A stretch of 17,023 nt of DNA, from positions 1-17,023 of the forward strand of contig JAKFFB010000185.1 in the NCBI GenBank assembly GCA_036675425.1, in the 5' to 3' direction. Made by a program: the position numbers and the translations under genes. Below the pieces are notes generated by a model. The model made no database searches, was not told the DNA's origin, and worked only from the letters and a program-made list of their open reading frames with translations. This stretch comes from SCTD01 sp036675425 (lineage in GTDB: Bacteria; Actinomycetota; Actinomycetes; Mycobacteriales; SCTD01). This document shows positions 1-6,789 of the stretch, piece after piece; position 1 is the stretch's first letter; each line of letters opens with the position of its first letter.

Positions 1-192
1 ATGCTGCTCGACGGAGCGCCGCGGCCCGCCGCGATCATCGGCGTACCCGTCGGCTTCATCGGTGCCGCCGAGTCCAAGCAGGCACTCGAAGAGGTCGAGC
101 TCGACATCCCGTTCCTCACGGTCCGGGGCCGCCGCGGCGGCTCGGCGATGGCCGCCTCCGCCCTCAACGCGCTGGCCCAGGAGCGGGAGTGA
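1..192 (+). CDS. cobH: Precorrin-8X methylmutase CobH, C-terminal part
   Basis: Only the last 63 or so residues are in the window and the frame is open at the left edge, so the ATG at position 1 is probably internal. CobH (CbiC family) moves a methyl group from C-11 to C-12 of precorrin-8X to give hydrogenobyrinic acid. The visible part has the family's C-terminal signature IIGVPVGFIGAAESK followed by the segment ending in VRGRRGGSAMA. The stop TGA at 190-192 overlaps the GTG start of cobIJ by four bases, so the two genes are almost certainly cotranscribed and translationally coupled. The upstream promoter and any riboswitch lie outside the window. Identification is secure from the motif and the neighbour; the true start cannot be seen. 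Confidence 0.93.
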   Translation: MLLDGAPRPAAIIGVPVGFIGAAESKQALEEVELDIPFLTVRGRRGGSAMAASALNALAQERE

Positions 193-1739
193 CCGGCCGG
201 CTGTACGGCGTCGGGCTCGGCCCTGGCGACCCCGAGCTGATCACCCGCAAGGCCGCCCGGCTGATCGGCGAAGCCGACGTGATCGCCTTCCACGCCGGCG
301 TCGGCAAGCAGTCCAACGCCCGCACGATCGCCGCCGACCTGATCCCGGCCAGCGCGATCGAGGAGGAGCTGCGCTACCCCGTCACGACCGGGCCCACCGC
401 GCACCCGGGTGGGTACGCCGGCGCGATGGCGGAGTTCTACGAGGACTGCGCCTCGCGCCTGGCCGGGCACCTCTCGGAGGGACGGACGGTCGTCGTGCTG
501 GCCGAGGGCGACCCGCTGTTCTACGGCTCTTTCATGTACCTCCACGACCGCCTTGCGCCGCGCTTCGAGACCGAGGTCGTCCCCGGCGTACCCGCCTTCG
601 CGGCCGCCACCGCCGTCCTCGCCTCGCCGCTCGTGCGGCAGACCGACGTCCTCACCGTGCTGCCCGGCACCCTCCCGGTCCCCGAGCTCGCCCGCCGCCT
701 CGCCGACACCGACGGCGCGATCATCATGAAGCTCGGCCGCCGCTTCCCCGGCGTCGTCGACGCCCTGCGCCAGGCCGGCCGCCTCGAGCACGCGTTGTAC
801 GTCGAGCGCGCCTCGATGCCCGCCGAACGCTGGATGCCGGTGGCCGACGTCGACCCCGCGACCGTCCCCTACTTCTCGTTGATCGTGGTCCCAGGCGACT
901 CGATCGCTAGCGACCCCGGAGGCCGGAGGGCGACTACGTCGTCCGCCCCATCGCCGCTGGTTGAGGAGGGCGCGCCAGCGCCCGTCACGAAACCAAGCCC
1001 GCTAGTAGTACTCGGACTCGGCCCAGGCCCCGACAAATGGCTCACCCCCGAGGCAGCGGAAGCCCTGGCCAACGTCGACCATGTCGTCGGCTACGCCCCG
1101 TACGTCAACCGCGTCCCGCAACGCGAAGGCCTCACCCGCCACGCCTCCGGCAACACCGTCGAGGTCGACCGGGCGCGCCTCGCCCTCGACCTCGCCGACC
1201 GCGGCGAGAAGGTGGCCGTCGTGTCCGGCGGAGACGCGGGCGTCTTCGGCATGGCGAGCGCCGTGTTCGAGGCCGCCGCCGACTTCCCCGACGTACCCAT
1301 CGAGGTCCTCCCCGGCGTCAGCGCCGTCCAGGCCGTCGCGGCCAAGGCAGGCGCCCCGATCGGCGCGGACTTCGCGGTCCTGTCGCTGAGCGACCGGCTC
1401 AAGCCGTGGTCCGTGATCGAGAAGCGCCTGCACGCGATCGCCGAGGCCGACCTGGTGCTCGCGGTCTACAACCCCGCCTCCCGCAGCCGCACCTCCCAGG
1501 TCGCCGACCTGCAGAAGCTCTTCCTCGAGCACCGCAACGCCGACACGGTCGTCGTGGTCGGTCGCGACGTCGGCCGGGCGGAGGAGTCGCTGACGGTGAC
1601 CACCCTCGCCGGACTCGACGCGGACTCGATCGACATGAAGTGCCTGCTGATCGTCGGGTCGAGCGGGACCCGGCTGACCCCGTCCGGCCGGGTGTGGACC
1701 GCCCGGTCGGTCGCGGAAGGGCTCACCGTCACGTTCTGA
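189..1739 (+). CDS. cobIJ: CobI-CobJ fusion: precorrin-2 C20- and precorrin-3B C17-methyltransferase
   Basis: A 516-residue fusion of two S-adenosylmethionine-dependent tetrapyrrole methylases. Residues 1 to about 235 are CobI-like, with the Gly-rich loop GVGLGPGDPEL near the start and the conserved AEGDPLFYGSF further on; this domain methylates C-20 of precorrin-2. Residues 272-516 are CobJ-like, beginning VVLGLGPGPDKWLTPEA and containing VVSGGDAGVFGMAS and VYNPASRSR; this domain methylates C-17 with ring contraction. A CobI-CobJ fusion is also known in mycobacteria. The GTG start at 189 is chosen because it overlaps the cobH stop (GTGA) and places the first strand at the expected position. 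The linker, roughly residues 236-271, is unusual: it is partly encoded by a palindromic repeat and carries codons (AAA, CTA, GTA, GTA) rare in this GC-rich window. Confidence 0.96.
   Translation: MTGRLYGVGLGPGDPELITRKAARLIGEADVIAFHAGVGKQSNARTIAADLIPASAIEEELRYPVTTGPTAHPGGYAGAMAEFYEDCASRLAGHLSEGRTVVVLAEGDPLFYGSFMYLHDRLAPRFETEVVPGVPAFAAATAVLASPLVRQTDVLTVLPGTLPVPELARRLADTDGAIIMKLGRRFPGVVDALRQAGRLEHALYVERASMPAERWMPVADVDPATVPYFSLIVVPGDSIASDPGGRRATTSSAPSPLVEEGAPAPVTKPSPLVVLGLGPGPDKWLTPEAAEALANVDHVVGYAPYVNRVPQREGLTRHASGNTVEVDRARLALDLADRGEKVAVVSGGDAGVFGMASAVFEAAADFPDVPIEVLPGVSAVQAVAAKAGAPIGADFAVLSLSDRLKPWSVIEKRLHAIAEADLVLAVYNPASRSRTSQVADLQKLFLEHRNADTVVVVGRDVGRAEESLTVTTLAGLDADSIDMKCLLIVGSSGTRLTPSGRVWTARSVAEGLTVTF
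959..994 (+). repeat. REP-like palindromic element inside the cobIJ linker
   Basis: The sequence shows nested inverted repeats: GGTT (959-962) faces AACC (991-994), and GGGCGC (968-973) faces GCGCCC (978-983) around a GCCA loop. The framework ggttgag...cgaaacc resembles a dispersed palindromic repeat I recall as common in Nocardioides and related actinobacteria; that family assignment is from memory. The element is read in frame as part of the peptide PLVEEGAPAPVTKPS between the two methyltransferase domains. Confidence 0.6.
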
Positions 1740-1762
1740 GGACCAAGGTCTGGCTGAGATAG

Positions 1763-1781
1763 ATAGGTAAGGCTATCCTTA
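1763..1781 (+). promoter_or_regulatory. Putative DtxR/IdeR iron box
   Basis: The 19-base site matches the DtxR/IdeR consensus TTAGGTTAGGCTAACCTAA at 15 of 19 positions by hand count. It contains the inverted repeat TAAGG (1768-1772), CTAT, CCTTA (1777-1781), and is AT-rich against a GC-rich background. It ends four bases before the ATG of the DUF2470 gene. Bound iron-loaded repressor would be expected to block transcription of that gene when iron is plentiful. The site leaves little room for a separate ribosome binding site; AAGG at 1769-1772 lies within it, and a very short leader is possible. Confidence 0.7.
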
Positions 1782-1785
1782 CTTC

Positions 1786-2499
1786 ATGCCGATCACACGT
1801 CCGTACACGTTGACCGAGGCCGAACGCGCCAGGACCATCCTGGCGAGTTGCACGAACGTCCGGGTCCTCGTCCCGGGCCTGACCCTCGAAGTGCACCGGC
1901 ACGGACTCACCCCGGACGGGTCGGTCCTGTTCCAGGCCCCCGCCGACCTGGAGCCGCAGCAGGCCGGGTTGACCGCGATCGACGTAGCCGCGGTGCCGCA
2001 GCCCGACCGGGTGCGCGGTGTGGTCGAGCTGCGCGGCCTGCTCACCGAGGTGGTCGACCCGCTGCCGGCCGGCATGCGGGCGCACCTGACCGGCTCGGAC
2101 GACCCGGCGGCGGGCCGCCTGCTCCGCCTCACCCCTGAAGAAGCGGAGCTGGACTGGCGCTGCGAGGACAGCTCGGGCTCGTTCCCGCTGTCGCTGCCGG
2201 CGTACCGGGCGGCGTTCCCGGATCCGCTGGTCGGGTACGAGCTCACGTGGTTGCCACACCTGCAGGCCGACCACAGCGAGGTCCTCGTGCAGATGGCGCG
2301 CCACGAGCTCGGCATCGAGGAATCCGTCGACGTGCGCGCGCTCGGGCTGGACCGGTACGGGATCGTCCTGCGGGTCCGTCACGAACAGAACCAGTACGAC
2401 GTCCGGGTCTGCTTCGACCGGCCGGTCTCCTGCGGCTGCGACGTCCGCGAGGCGTTCGGCGCCCTCGCCGGACGAGCCGGCATGGATCCGCACTGCTGA
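1786..2499 (+). CDS. DUF2470-domain protein, possible haem or iron-related function
   Basis: This 237-residue protein begins at the first ATG after an in-frame TAA at 1768-1770. The N-terminal portion (about 1-150) looks like the split-barrel, pyridoxamine-oxidase-like half found before DUF2470 in actinobacteria, although similarity is weak by eye. The C-terminal part (about 150-230) fits DUF2470: the helix segment with HLQADH (residues 158-163), then LDRYGIVLRVRHE and the DVRVCFDRPV strand. DUF2470 also forms the C-terminal domain of HugZ-type haem-degrading proteins, so a role in haem or iron handling is plausible. The iron box directly upstream supports iron-repressed expression. Four cysteines near the end (CFDRP, CGC, terminal HC) are notable. 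It lies between cob genes, but no cobalamin reaction can be assigned. It converges on cobM with a nine-base gap. Confidence 0.75.
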   Translation: MPITRPYTLTEAERARTILASCTNVRVLVPGLTLEVHRHGLTPDGSVLFQAPADLEPQQAGLTAIDVAAVPQPDRVRGVVELRGLLTEVVDPLPAGMRAHLTGSDDPAAGRLLRLTPEEAELDWRCEDSSGSFPLSLPAYRAAFPDPLVGYELTWLPHLQADHSEVLVQMARHELGIEESVDVRALGLDRYGIVLRVRHEQNQYDVRVCFDRPVSCGCDVREAFGALAGRAGMDPHC

Positions 2500-2508
2500 G
2501 GACCTGCG

Positions 2509-3267
2509 TCAGTCCGTGCGCTTGAGCCCCCGGTCGCGGGTCGCGTCGTAGAGGTAGGACTCGGCGACGGCGGCCGGGTCGAGGGCGGGGCCGACCAGGA
2601 TGATGGCCGCCTGGCGCAGACCGGCGGCTTCGACGTCGGCTGCGATCGACGCGAGCGTCCCGCGCAGCACGATCTGCTCGGGCTGACTGGCCCGGTAGAC
2701 GACGGCGACCGGGCAGTCGGGGCCGTAGTCGTCGACCAGGGAGCCAGCGAGTTCGCGGATCCGGGTGATCGCCAGGTGCAGGACCAGCGTGGCGCCGGTG
2801 GCGGCGAAGGCGGCCAGGGTTTCGCCGTCCGGCATCGCGGTCGACCTGGCCTGGGCCCGGGTCAGTACGACGGACTGCGCCAGCCGCGGCACCGTCAGCT
2901 CACGGCCGAGCACCGCCGCGGCAGCGGCGTACGCCGGCACTCCGGGGGTCACGTCCCAGGCGACCCCGGCGGCGTCGAGCCGCGCGGTCTGCTCGGCGAC
3001 GGCCGAGTACAGCGACGGGTCTCCGGAACAGAGCCGTACGACGTCCTTGCCCGCCTGGTCGGCCGCGACCAGGACGGTGGTGATCCGGTCCAGGTCGAGG
3101 TCCTGGGTGTCGACGAGTTCGACACCCTCACGGCAGTGCGAGAGCACCTCGGCGTCGAGGTAGGTGCCGGCGTAGACGACCACATCCGCGGCGGCGAGCA
3201 GGGCCGCCGCACGGACAGTGATGAGGTCGGCGGCACCCGGGCCGCCTCCGACGAAGTGGATGGTCAC
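2509..3267 (-). CDS. cobM: Precorrin-4 C11-methyltransferase CobM
   Basis: A 252-residue tetrapyrrole methylase that methylates C-11 of precorrin-4 to form precorrin-5, using S-adenosylmethionine in the cytoplasm. The N-terminal IHFVGGGPGAADLITVRA is the family loop. The DVVVYAGTYLDAEVL segment and VVRLCSGDPSLYSAV are typical of CobM/CbiF. The frame continues upstream to an ATG at 3309, but the GTG at 3267 is preferred: it overlaps the cobL stop as GTGA, and the extra 14 residues of the longer form do not resemble the family. It is the second gene of a two-gene cobL-cobM operon and ends nine bases from the convergent DUF2470 gene, leaving no space for a separate terminator. Confidence 0.95.
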   Translation of the reverse strand: MTIHFVGGGPGAADLITVRAAALLAAADVVVYAGTYLDAEVLSHCREGVELVDTQDLDLDRITTVLVAADQAGKDVVRLCSGDPSLYSAVAEQTARLDAAGVAWDVTPGVPAYAAAAAVLGRELTVPRLAQSVVLTRAQARSTAMPDGETLAAFAATGATLVLHLAITRIRELAGSLVDDYGPDCPVAVVYRASQPEQIVLRGTLASIAADVEAAGLRQAAIILVGPALDPAAVAESYLYDATRDRGLKRTD

Positions 3268-4508
3268 GCGCCGGCTCCGTCCGCTGGTCCCGGTTTGGTC
3301 CAGGCCCACTGGGTGATCGCCCGTGCCGGCGCCCAGCCCGTGAACGACCCGATCGGTGCGGCGGTCTCCACCTGGAGCCGGATCAGCTCACCGCCCAGCT
3401 CGGCGTACCGGGCCGCCAGCAGCGTCTCGGTCTCGAGGGTCACGCCGTGCACGACCAGACGGCCGCCCGGCCGGAGTACGGCGATCACGGAATCGAGGAC
3501 TCCCTCGCGACTGGCGCCGCCCCCGACGAAGACGGCATCCGGGACCGGCAGGTCGGCCAGCGCGTCCGGAGCGCTCCCGGTGCGTACGACGAGCCTCGGA
3601 ACCCCCAGGGAATGGGCGTTCCGGCCGATCCGCTCCGCTCGTGCGGCGTCCGCCTCGATGGCGACAGCGCTCGTGGTCGGGTGGGTGCGAAGCCACTCGA
3701 TGCCCACCGATCCGGCACCGGCACCGACGTCCCAGAGGCACTGGCCGGGACCCGGCGCGAGCCGGGCCAGGGCCGAGGCGCGCGCGTCGCGCTTGGTGAG
3801 CTGGCCGTCGTGCTCGAACGCCTCGTCCGGCAGACCCGGGGTCCAGGTCCAGCCGGTCCCGACACAGTCGATCGCCAGGACGGTCAGGGCTGCGGTCTCG
3901 CCGACGAAGTCGGACGCGACTGCGGACCGCCGGGACTCCTTGGCGCTACCCAGGTCGCACAACGCGGTCAGCACACTCGCCCCGAACCCGTGCTCGGTGA
4001 TCAGACCCGCGATCTGGCCGGCTGTGGAGCCGTCGGAGCAGAGCACCAGGAGCCGGTGCCCGGGAGCCAGGGCACGCAGCACGGCGTACCGGTTGCGCCC
4101 CACCAGCGGGATGACTTCGACGGTCTCGGCCGGCCAACCCATCCGCGCCCTGGCGAGCACGACCGACGACACGGCCGGGATGATCCGGATCTGTTCGGCA
4201 CCGAACCGATCGGCCATCCGGTCGACCAGGATGCTGCCGACGCCGGAGAACAGCGGGTCCCCCGTGGCGAGCACCACGACTCTGCGGCCGACGTACTCGT
4301 CGAGAAGCGTGTACAGGTGATCGCGCAGCGGCCGCTGCCAGACGATCCGCCTCTGTCCCGCCACAGAGGGCACCATCGCGAGGTGCCGCTCTCCTCCGAG
4401 GAGGACCTCGGCGTCGAGAATCTCCTGCTGGGCTTGGGAAGTGAGGCTCTCCCAGCCGTCGGCGCCGATGCCGACGACGGCCAACGAGTCAGCCGGGGTG
4501 GGGTCCAT
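3264..4508 (-). CDS. cobL: CobL (CbiE-CbiT fusion), precorrin-6Y C5,15-methyltransferase (decarboxylating)
   Basis: A 414-residue bifunctional enzyme. Residues 1 to about 200 are the CbiE-like domain (LAVVGIGADGWESLTSQAQ, then VVVLATGDPLFSGVGSIL), which methylates C-5 and C-15. Residues from about 210 form the CbiT-like domain, with KRDARASALARLAPGPGQ and a Rossmann SAM-binding loop DVGAGAGSVGIEW at 260-272, linked to decarboxylation of the acetate side chain. The length fits CobL. The ATG at 4508 is chosen because it immediately precedes PTPADSLAVVGIG; the open frame runs on upstream through the riboswitch DNA, but that extension has no family similarity. It is divergent from the chelatase gene. 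No riboswitch is seen on its own strand, so its regulation may differ from its neighbour's. Confidence 0.96.
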   Translation of the reverse strand: MDPTPADSLAVVGIGADGWESLTSQAQQEILDAEVLLGGERHLAMVPSVAGQRRIVWQRPLRDHLYTLLDEYVGRRVVVLATGDPLFSGVGSILVDRMADRFGAEQIRIIPAVSSVVLARARMGWPAETVEVIPLVGRNRYAVLRALAPGHRLLVLCSDGSTAGQIAGLITEHGFGASVLTALCDLGSAKESRRSAVASDFVGETAALTVLAIDCVGTGWTWTPGLPDEAFEHDGQLTKRDARASALARLAPGPGQCLWDVGAGAGSVGIEWLRTHPTTSAVAIEADAARAERIGRNAHSLGVPRLVVRTGSAPDALADLPVPDAVFVGGGASREGVLDSVIAVLRPGGRLVVHGVTLETETLLAARYAELGGELIRLQVETAAPIGSFTGWAPARAITQWAWTKPGPADGAGA

Positions 4509-4537
4509 GACGGGAGACGCTATCGTGAGCGCTCCTA

Positions 4538-4690
4538 GGCACGAGGTGCCCCGGAGGACCCCAGCGCAGCATCGGGGTCGAAGGGGAGAATCAGGGAAGC
4601 CGGTGAGAATCCGGCACAGGGCCCGCTGCGGTGACCGGAGGCCAGCGACACACGCTGGGACTCCGGAAGTCCGAAGACCGGCCTCGCGCC
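4538..4690 (+). ncRNA. Cobalamin riboswitch, full-size (adenosylcobalamin type)
   Basis: The conserved core is plain: GGGAAGCCGGTGAGAATCC at 4594-4612 followed by GGCACAGGGCCCGC, and a B12-box-like AGTCCGAAGACCGGCC at 4668-4683. Closing helix P1 is formed by 4538-4546 (GGCACGAGG) with 4682-4690 (CCTCGCGCC): eight pairs and one A-C mismatch. Ligand binding should reduce expression of the chelatase-cobO-cobBC genes downstream. Between P1 and the start codon are a small hairpin ATCG-TTGTT-CGAT (4692-4704) and a GGCT (4705-4708) that can pair with AGCC (4719-4722), which includes the end of the ribosome site GGGAG (4716-4720). This suggests translational control; no T-run is seen. Confidence 0.93.
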
Positions 4691-4715
4691 AATCGTTGTT
4701 CGATGGCTGACGAGC

Positions 4716-4720
4716 GGGAG
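4716..4720 (+). promoter_or_regulatory. Ribosome binding site of the chelatase gene, partly sequesterable
   Basis: GGGAG lies five bases before the ATG at 4726. Its last two bases can pair with the GGCT at 4705-4708 in a four-base-pair hairpin just after the riboswitch. It is a candidate expression platform, inferred from base pairing only. Confidence 0.45.
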
Positions 4721-4725
4721 CCCCC

Positions 4726-6789
4726 ATGCCACAGCAGTTCCCTTTCAGTGCCGTTGTCGGCTCCACCGACATGGCCCTCGCCCTGATCCTGACCACGATC
4801 TCGCCCGAGGTCGGCGGCGTCCTGGTCCGCGGTGAGAAGGGCACCGCGAAGTCGACGATCGTGCGGGCGCTGGCCGCCGTGCTGCCGCCGATCGACGTGA
4901 TCGCCGGGGACCGGTTCTCCTCCGATCCCGACGACAAGGACCCGCTCTCGCCCGACGGCCCGTTCGCCGCCGACGCAGCCGTGGAGACCCGGCCGGTGCG
5001 TCTTGTCGAACTGCCTATCGGCGCCGGCGAGGACCGCGTCCTCGGGTCCCTGCACCTCGAACGGGCCCTGCGCGACGGACGCGCCGAGTACGAGCCGGGA
5101 CTGCTCGCGCGCGCCCACCGAGGCGTCCTCTACGTCGACGAGGTGAACCTGCTCCACGACCACCTCGTCGACCTGCTCCTCGACGCCGCGGCGATGGGCC
5201 GGGCGACCGTCGAACGCGACGGCGTCTCGGTGACGCATGCCGCGCGGTTCGTCCTGGTCGGCACCATGAACCCCGAGGAGGGCGAGCTCCGGCCGCAGCT
5301 GCTGGACCGTTTCGGGCTGACCGTCGAGGTCGCCGCACCCCGCGATCCGTCGGTCCGGGTCGACGTCGTCCGCCGCCGGATGGCGTACGACGCGGACCCG
5401 GACGCGTTCATCGCGTCGTACGCCGACGCGGAGCGCGCGCTGACCGCCCGGATCCGCGCGGCCCAGCAGGCGCTGCCTGCCGTCGTACTCGGAGACGACG
5501 CGCTGCTGAAGATCGCCGAGGTCTGCGCGGCCTTCGACGTCGACGGGATGCGCGCCGATCTGGTCACCGCCCGGGCCGCGATCGCCCACGCCGCCTGGCA
5601 CGGCCGCACCTGGGTGACCCGCGACGACATCCGGGCCGCCGCCCGACTCGCCCTGCCGCACCGCCGGCGCCGTAACCCGTTCGACGCGCCCGGCCTCGAC
5701 GAGGATCTGCTGGACCGGATCCTCGGCGACGACGAGCCGGAGCCGCCGACCGAGGGCCCGGACGGAGAACTCGGCGACGACTCTGCGGACGCCTCGACGA
5801 GCTCGACGGACCAGCCGGAGGACGAGGCAGACGCGGACGCGGCAGATGTCGCGACGAGCTCGACGAACGAGGCTCAATCCGAGGTCGCCGAAGACCCTCC
5901 CGGCGTCCCGACAGGCTCGACGAACGAGGCGGAGGCGACCGTCACCGCCGGCGCCCCGTTCCGGCCCCGGCTGCTCACGGTCGACGGCCTCGGTGCCGGG
6001 GATGCCGGCCGGCGCAGCCGCGCGGTGACCAGCACCGGCCGGCGGATCGGCGCGAAGGCCCCGCACGGCCAGGGAGGGTCGATCCACCTGGTGGAGACGA
6101 TCCGCGCCGCGGCCCGGCACCAGGGAGAACGCACCCGCACCGGTCCCGCGATCAGCCTCCGTCCCGAGGACCTGCGCGTCGCGGTCCGGGAGGGGCGCGA
6201 GTCGAACCTGGTGCTCTTCTGCGTCGACGCCTCAGGGTCGATGGCGGCCCGCAAGCGGATGAGCGAGGTCAAGGCAGCGGTGCTCTCGCTGCTGCTCGAC
6301 GTCTACCGCCGTCGCGACAAGGTCGGCCTGGTGACGTTCCGTGGCACCGAGGGCACCCTGCTGCTACCACCGACCACGTCGGTCGACATCGCGGCGACGC
6401 GGCTCGAGGAACTCCCGGCCGGCGGACGCACCCCGCTCGCCGAGGGCCTCGCCACCACGATCGAGGCGCTGCGCGTCGAAGCCGTCCGAGACCCCCGTCG
6501 CCGACCACTGCTGGTGCTGGTCACCGACGGGCGCGCCACCGCCGGGCCCGATGCTCTCGGGCGGGCCCGGCGAGCGGCGGGCGCAGTGGCTCGCGCAGGG
6601 ATCGCGTCGGTCGTCGTCGACTGCGAGACCGGCCGCTTCCGGCTCGGTCTCGCCCGGCAGCTGGCCGCCGACCTGGGAGCCGAGTACCTCCCGCTGGGTG
6701 ACGTCGGTTCGGCGGACCTGACCGGCGTGGTGCACGAGCGCTTGGCCGGCGTACGAGCTGCGGACGCGTCGGCGGAAGGAGTGGCCTGA
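4726..6789 (+). CDS. ChlI-ChlD-type fusion, putative cobaltochelatase AAA+/VWA subunit
   Basis: A 687-residue protein of the magnesium-chelatase ChlI/ChlD family, here probably the ATPase and VWA partner of a CobN-type cobaltochelatase. The AAA+ domain covers about residues 1-325, with Walker A GEKGTAKST at 36-44, Walker B VLYVDE at 134-139, and GTMNPEEGELRPQLLDRFGL after it. A long acidic, Ser/Thr-rich linker occupies about 335-405. The VWA domain follows, with MIDAS residues D501, S503, S505, T569 and D601 (DASGS, GGRTPL, TDG). The gene is directly under the riboswitch and overlaps cobO by one base. The order chelatase-cobO-cobB matches the mycobacterial Rv2850c-cobO-cobB set as I recall it, supporting cobalt rather than magnesium. 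The linker holds repeated DNA units. CobN is not in the window. Confidence 0.9.
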   Translation: MPQQFPFSAVVGSTDMALALILTTISPEVGGVLVRGEKGTAKSTIVRALAAVLPPIDVIAGDRFSSDPDDKDPLSPDGPFAADAAVETRPVRLVELPIGAGEDRVLGSLHLERALRDGRAEYEPGLLARAHRGVLYVDEVNLLHDHLVDLLLDAAAMGRATVERDGVSVTHAARFVLVGTMNPEEGELRPQLLDRFGLTVEVAAPRDPSVRVDVVRRRMAYDADPDAFIASYADAERALTARIRAAQQALPAVVLGDDALLKIAEVCAAFDVDGMRADLVTARAAIAHAAWHGRTWVTRDDIRAAARLALPHRRRRNPFDAPGLDEDLLDRILGDDEPEPPTEGPDGELGDDSADASTSSTDQPEDEADADAADVATSSTNEAQSEVAEDPPGVPTGSTNEAEATVTAGAPFRPRLLTVDGLGAGDAGRRSRAVTSTGRRIGAKAPHGQGGSIHLVETIRAAARHQGERTRTGPAISLRPEDLRVAVREGRESNLVLFCVDASGSMAARKRMSEVKAAVLSLLLDVYRRRDKVGLVTFRGTEGTLLLPPTTSVDIAATRLEELPAGGRTPLAEGLATTIEALRVEAVRDPRRRPLLVLVTDGRATAGPDALGRARRAAGAVARAGIASVVVDCETGRFRLGLARQLAADLGAEYLPLGDVGSADLTGVVHERLAGVRAADASAEGVA
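5794..5930 (+). repeat. Three related repeat units in the chelatase linker
   Basis: Three variants of a unit built on gctcgacgaacgag occur at 5794-5814, 5851-5873 and 5907-5930, separated by acidic coding sequence. They encode the similar peptides STSSTDQ, ATSSTNEA and PTGSTNEA. The third is the closest to the intergenic copy at 10271-10296. Either internal duplication of a linker motif or capture of a dispersed repeat could explain them. Confidence 0.6.
5901..5926 (+). repeat. Coding copy of a 26-base dispersed repeat
   Basis: This segment matches 10271-10296 at 25 of 26 bases, the only difference being C instead of T at 5908. Its core is CGACAGGCTCGACGAACG. Here it is translated within the acidic chelatase linker; the other copy is intergenic and part of inverted repeats. 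Confidence 0.75.

Noticed and set aside
2776..4320. A 514-codon open frame on the + strand antisense to cobM and cobL
   Set aside because: It has no recognisable motif, has a low-complexity Ser/Arg/Thr composition, and covers two well-identified enzymes on the other strand. Long shadows are usual at this GC content.
4521..4526. TATCGT as a -10 element for the riboswitch transcript
   Set aside because: No convincing -35 element lies at the right distance; the hexamer alone is too weak to call.
4538..4550. GGCAC-GAG-GTGCC as a protein operator
   Set aside because: The perfect inverted repeat overlaps the 5' strand of riboswitch P1 and is explained by that RNA; a three-base loop also makes an operator reading doubtful.
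4509..4937. The upstream extension of the cobL frame to 4937
   Set aside because: It would run through the riboswitch and the start of the chelatase gene and shows no similarity to CobL; the ATG at 4508 gives the normal length.
4591..6120. A 509-codon open frame on the - strand antisense to the riboswitch and chelatase gene
   Set aside because: Its composition is Arg/Gly/Val/Asp-rich without motifs, and the opposite strand has Walker motifs in order.
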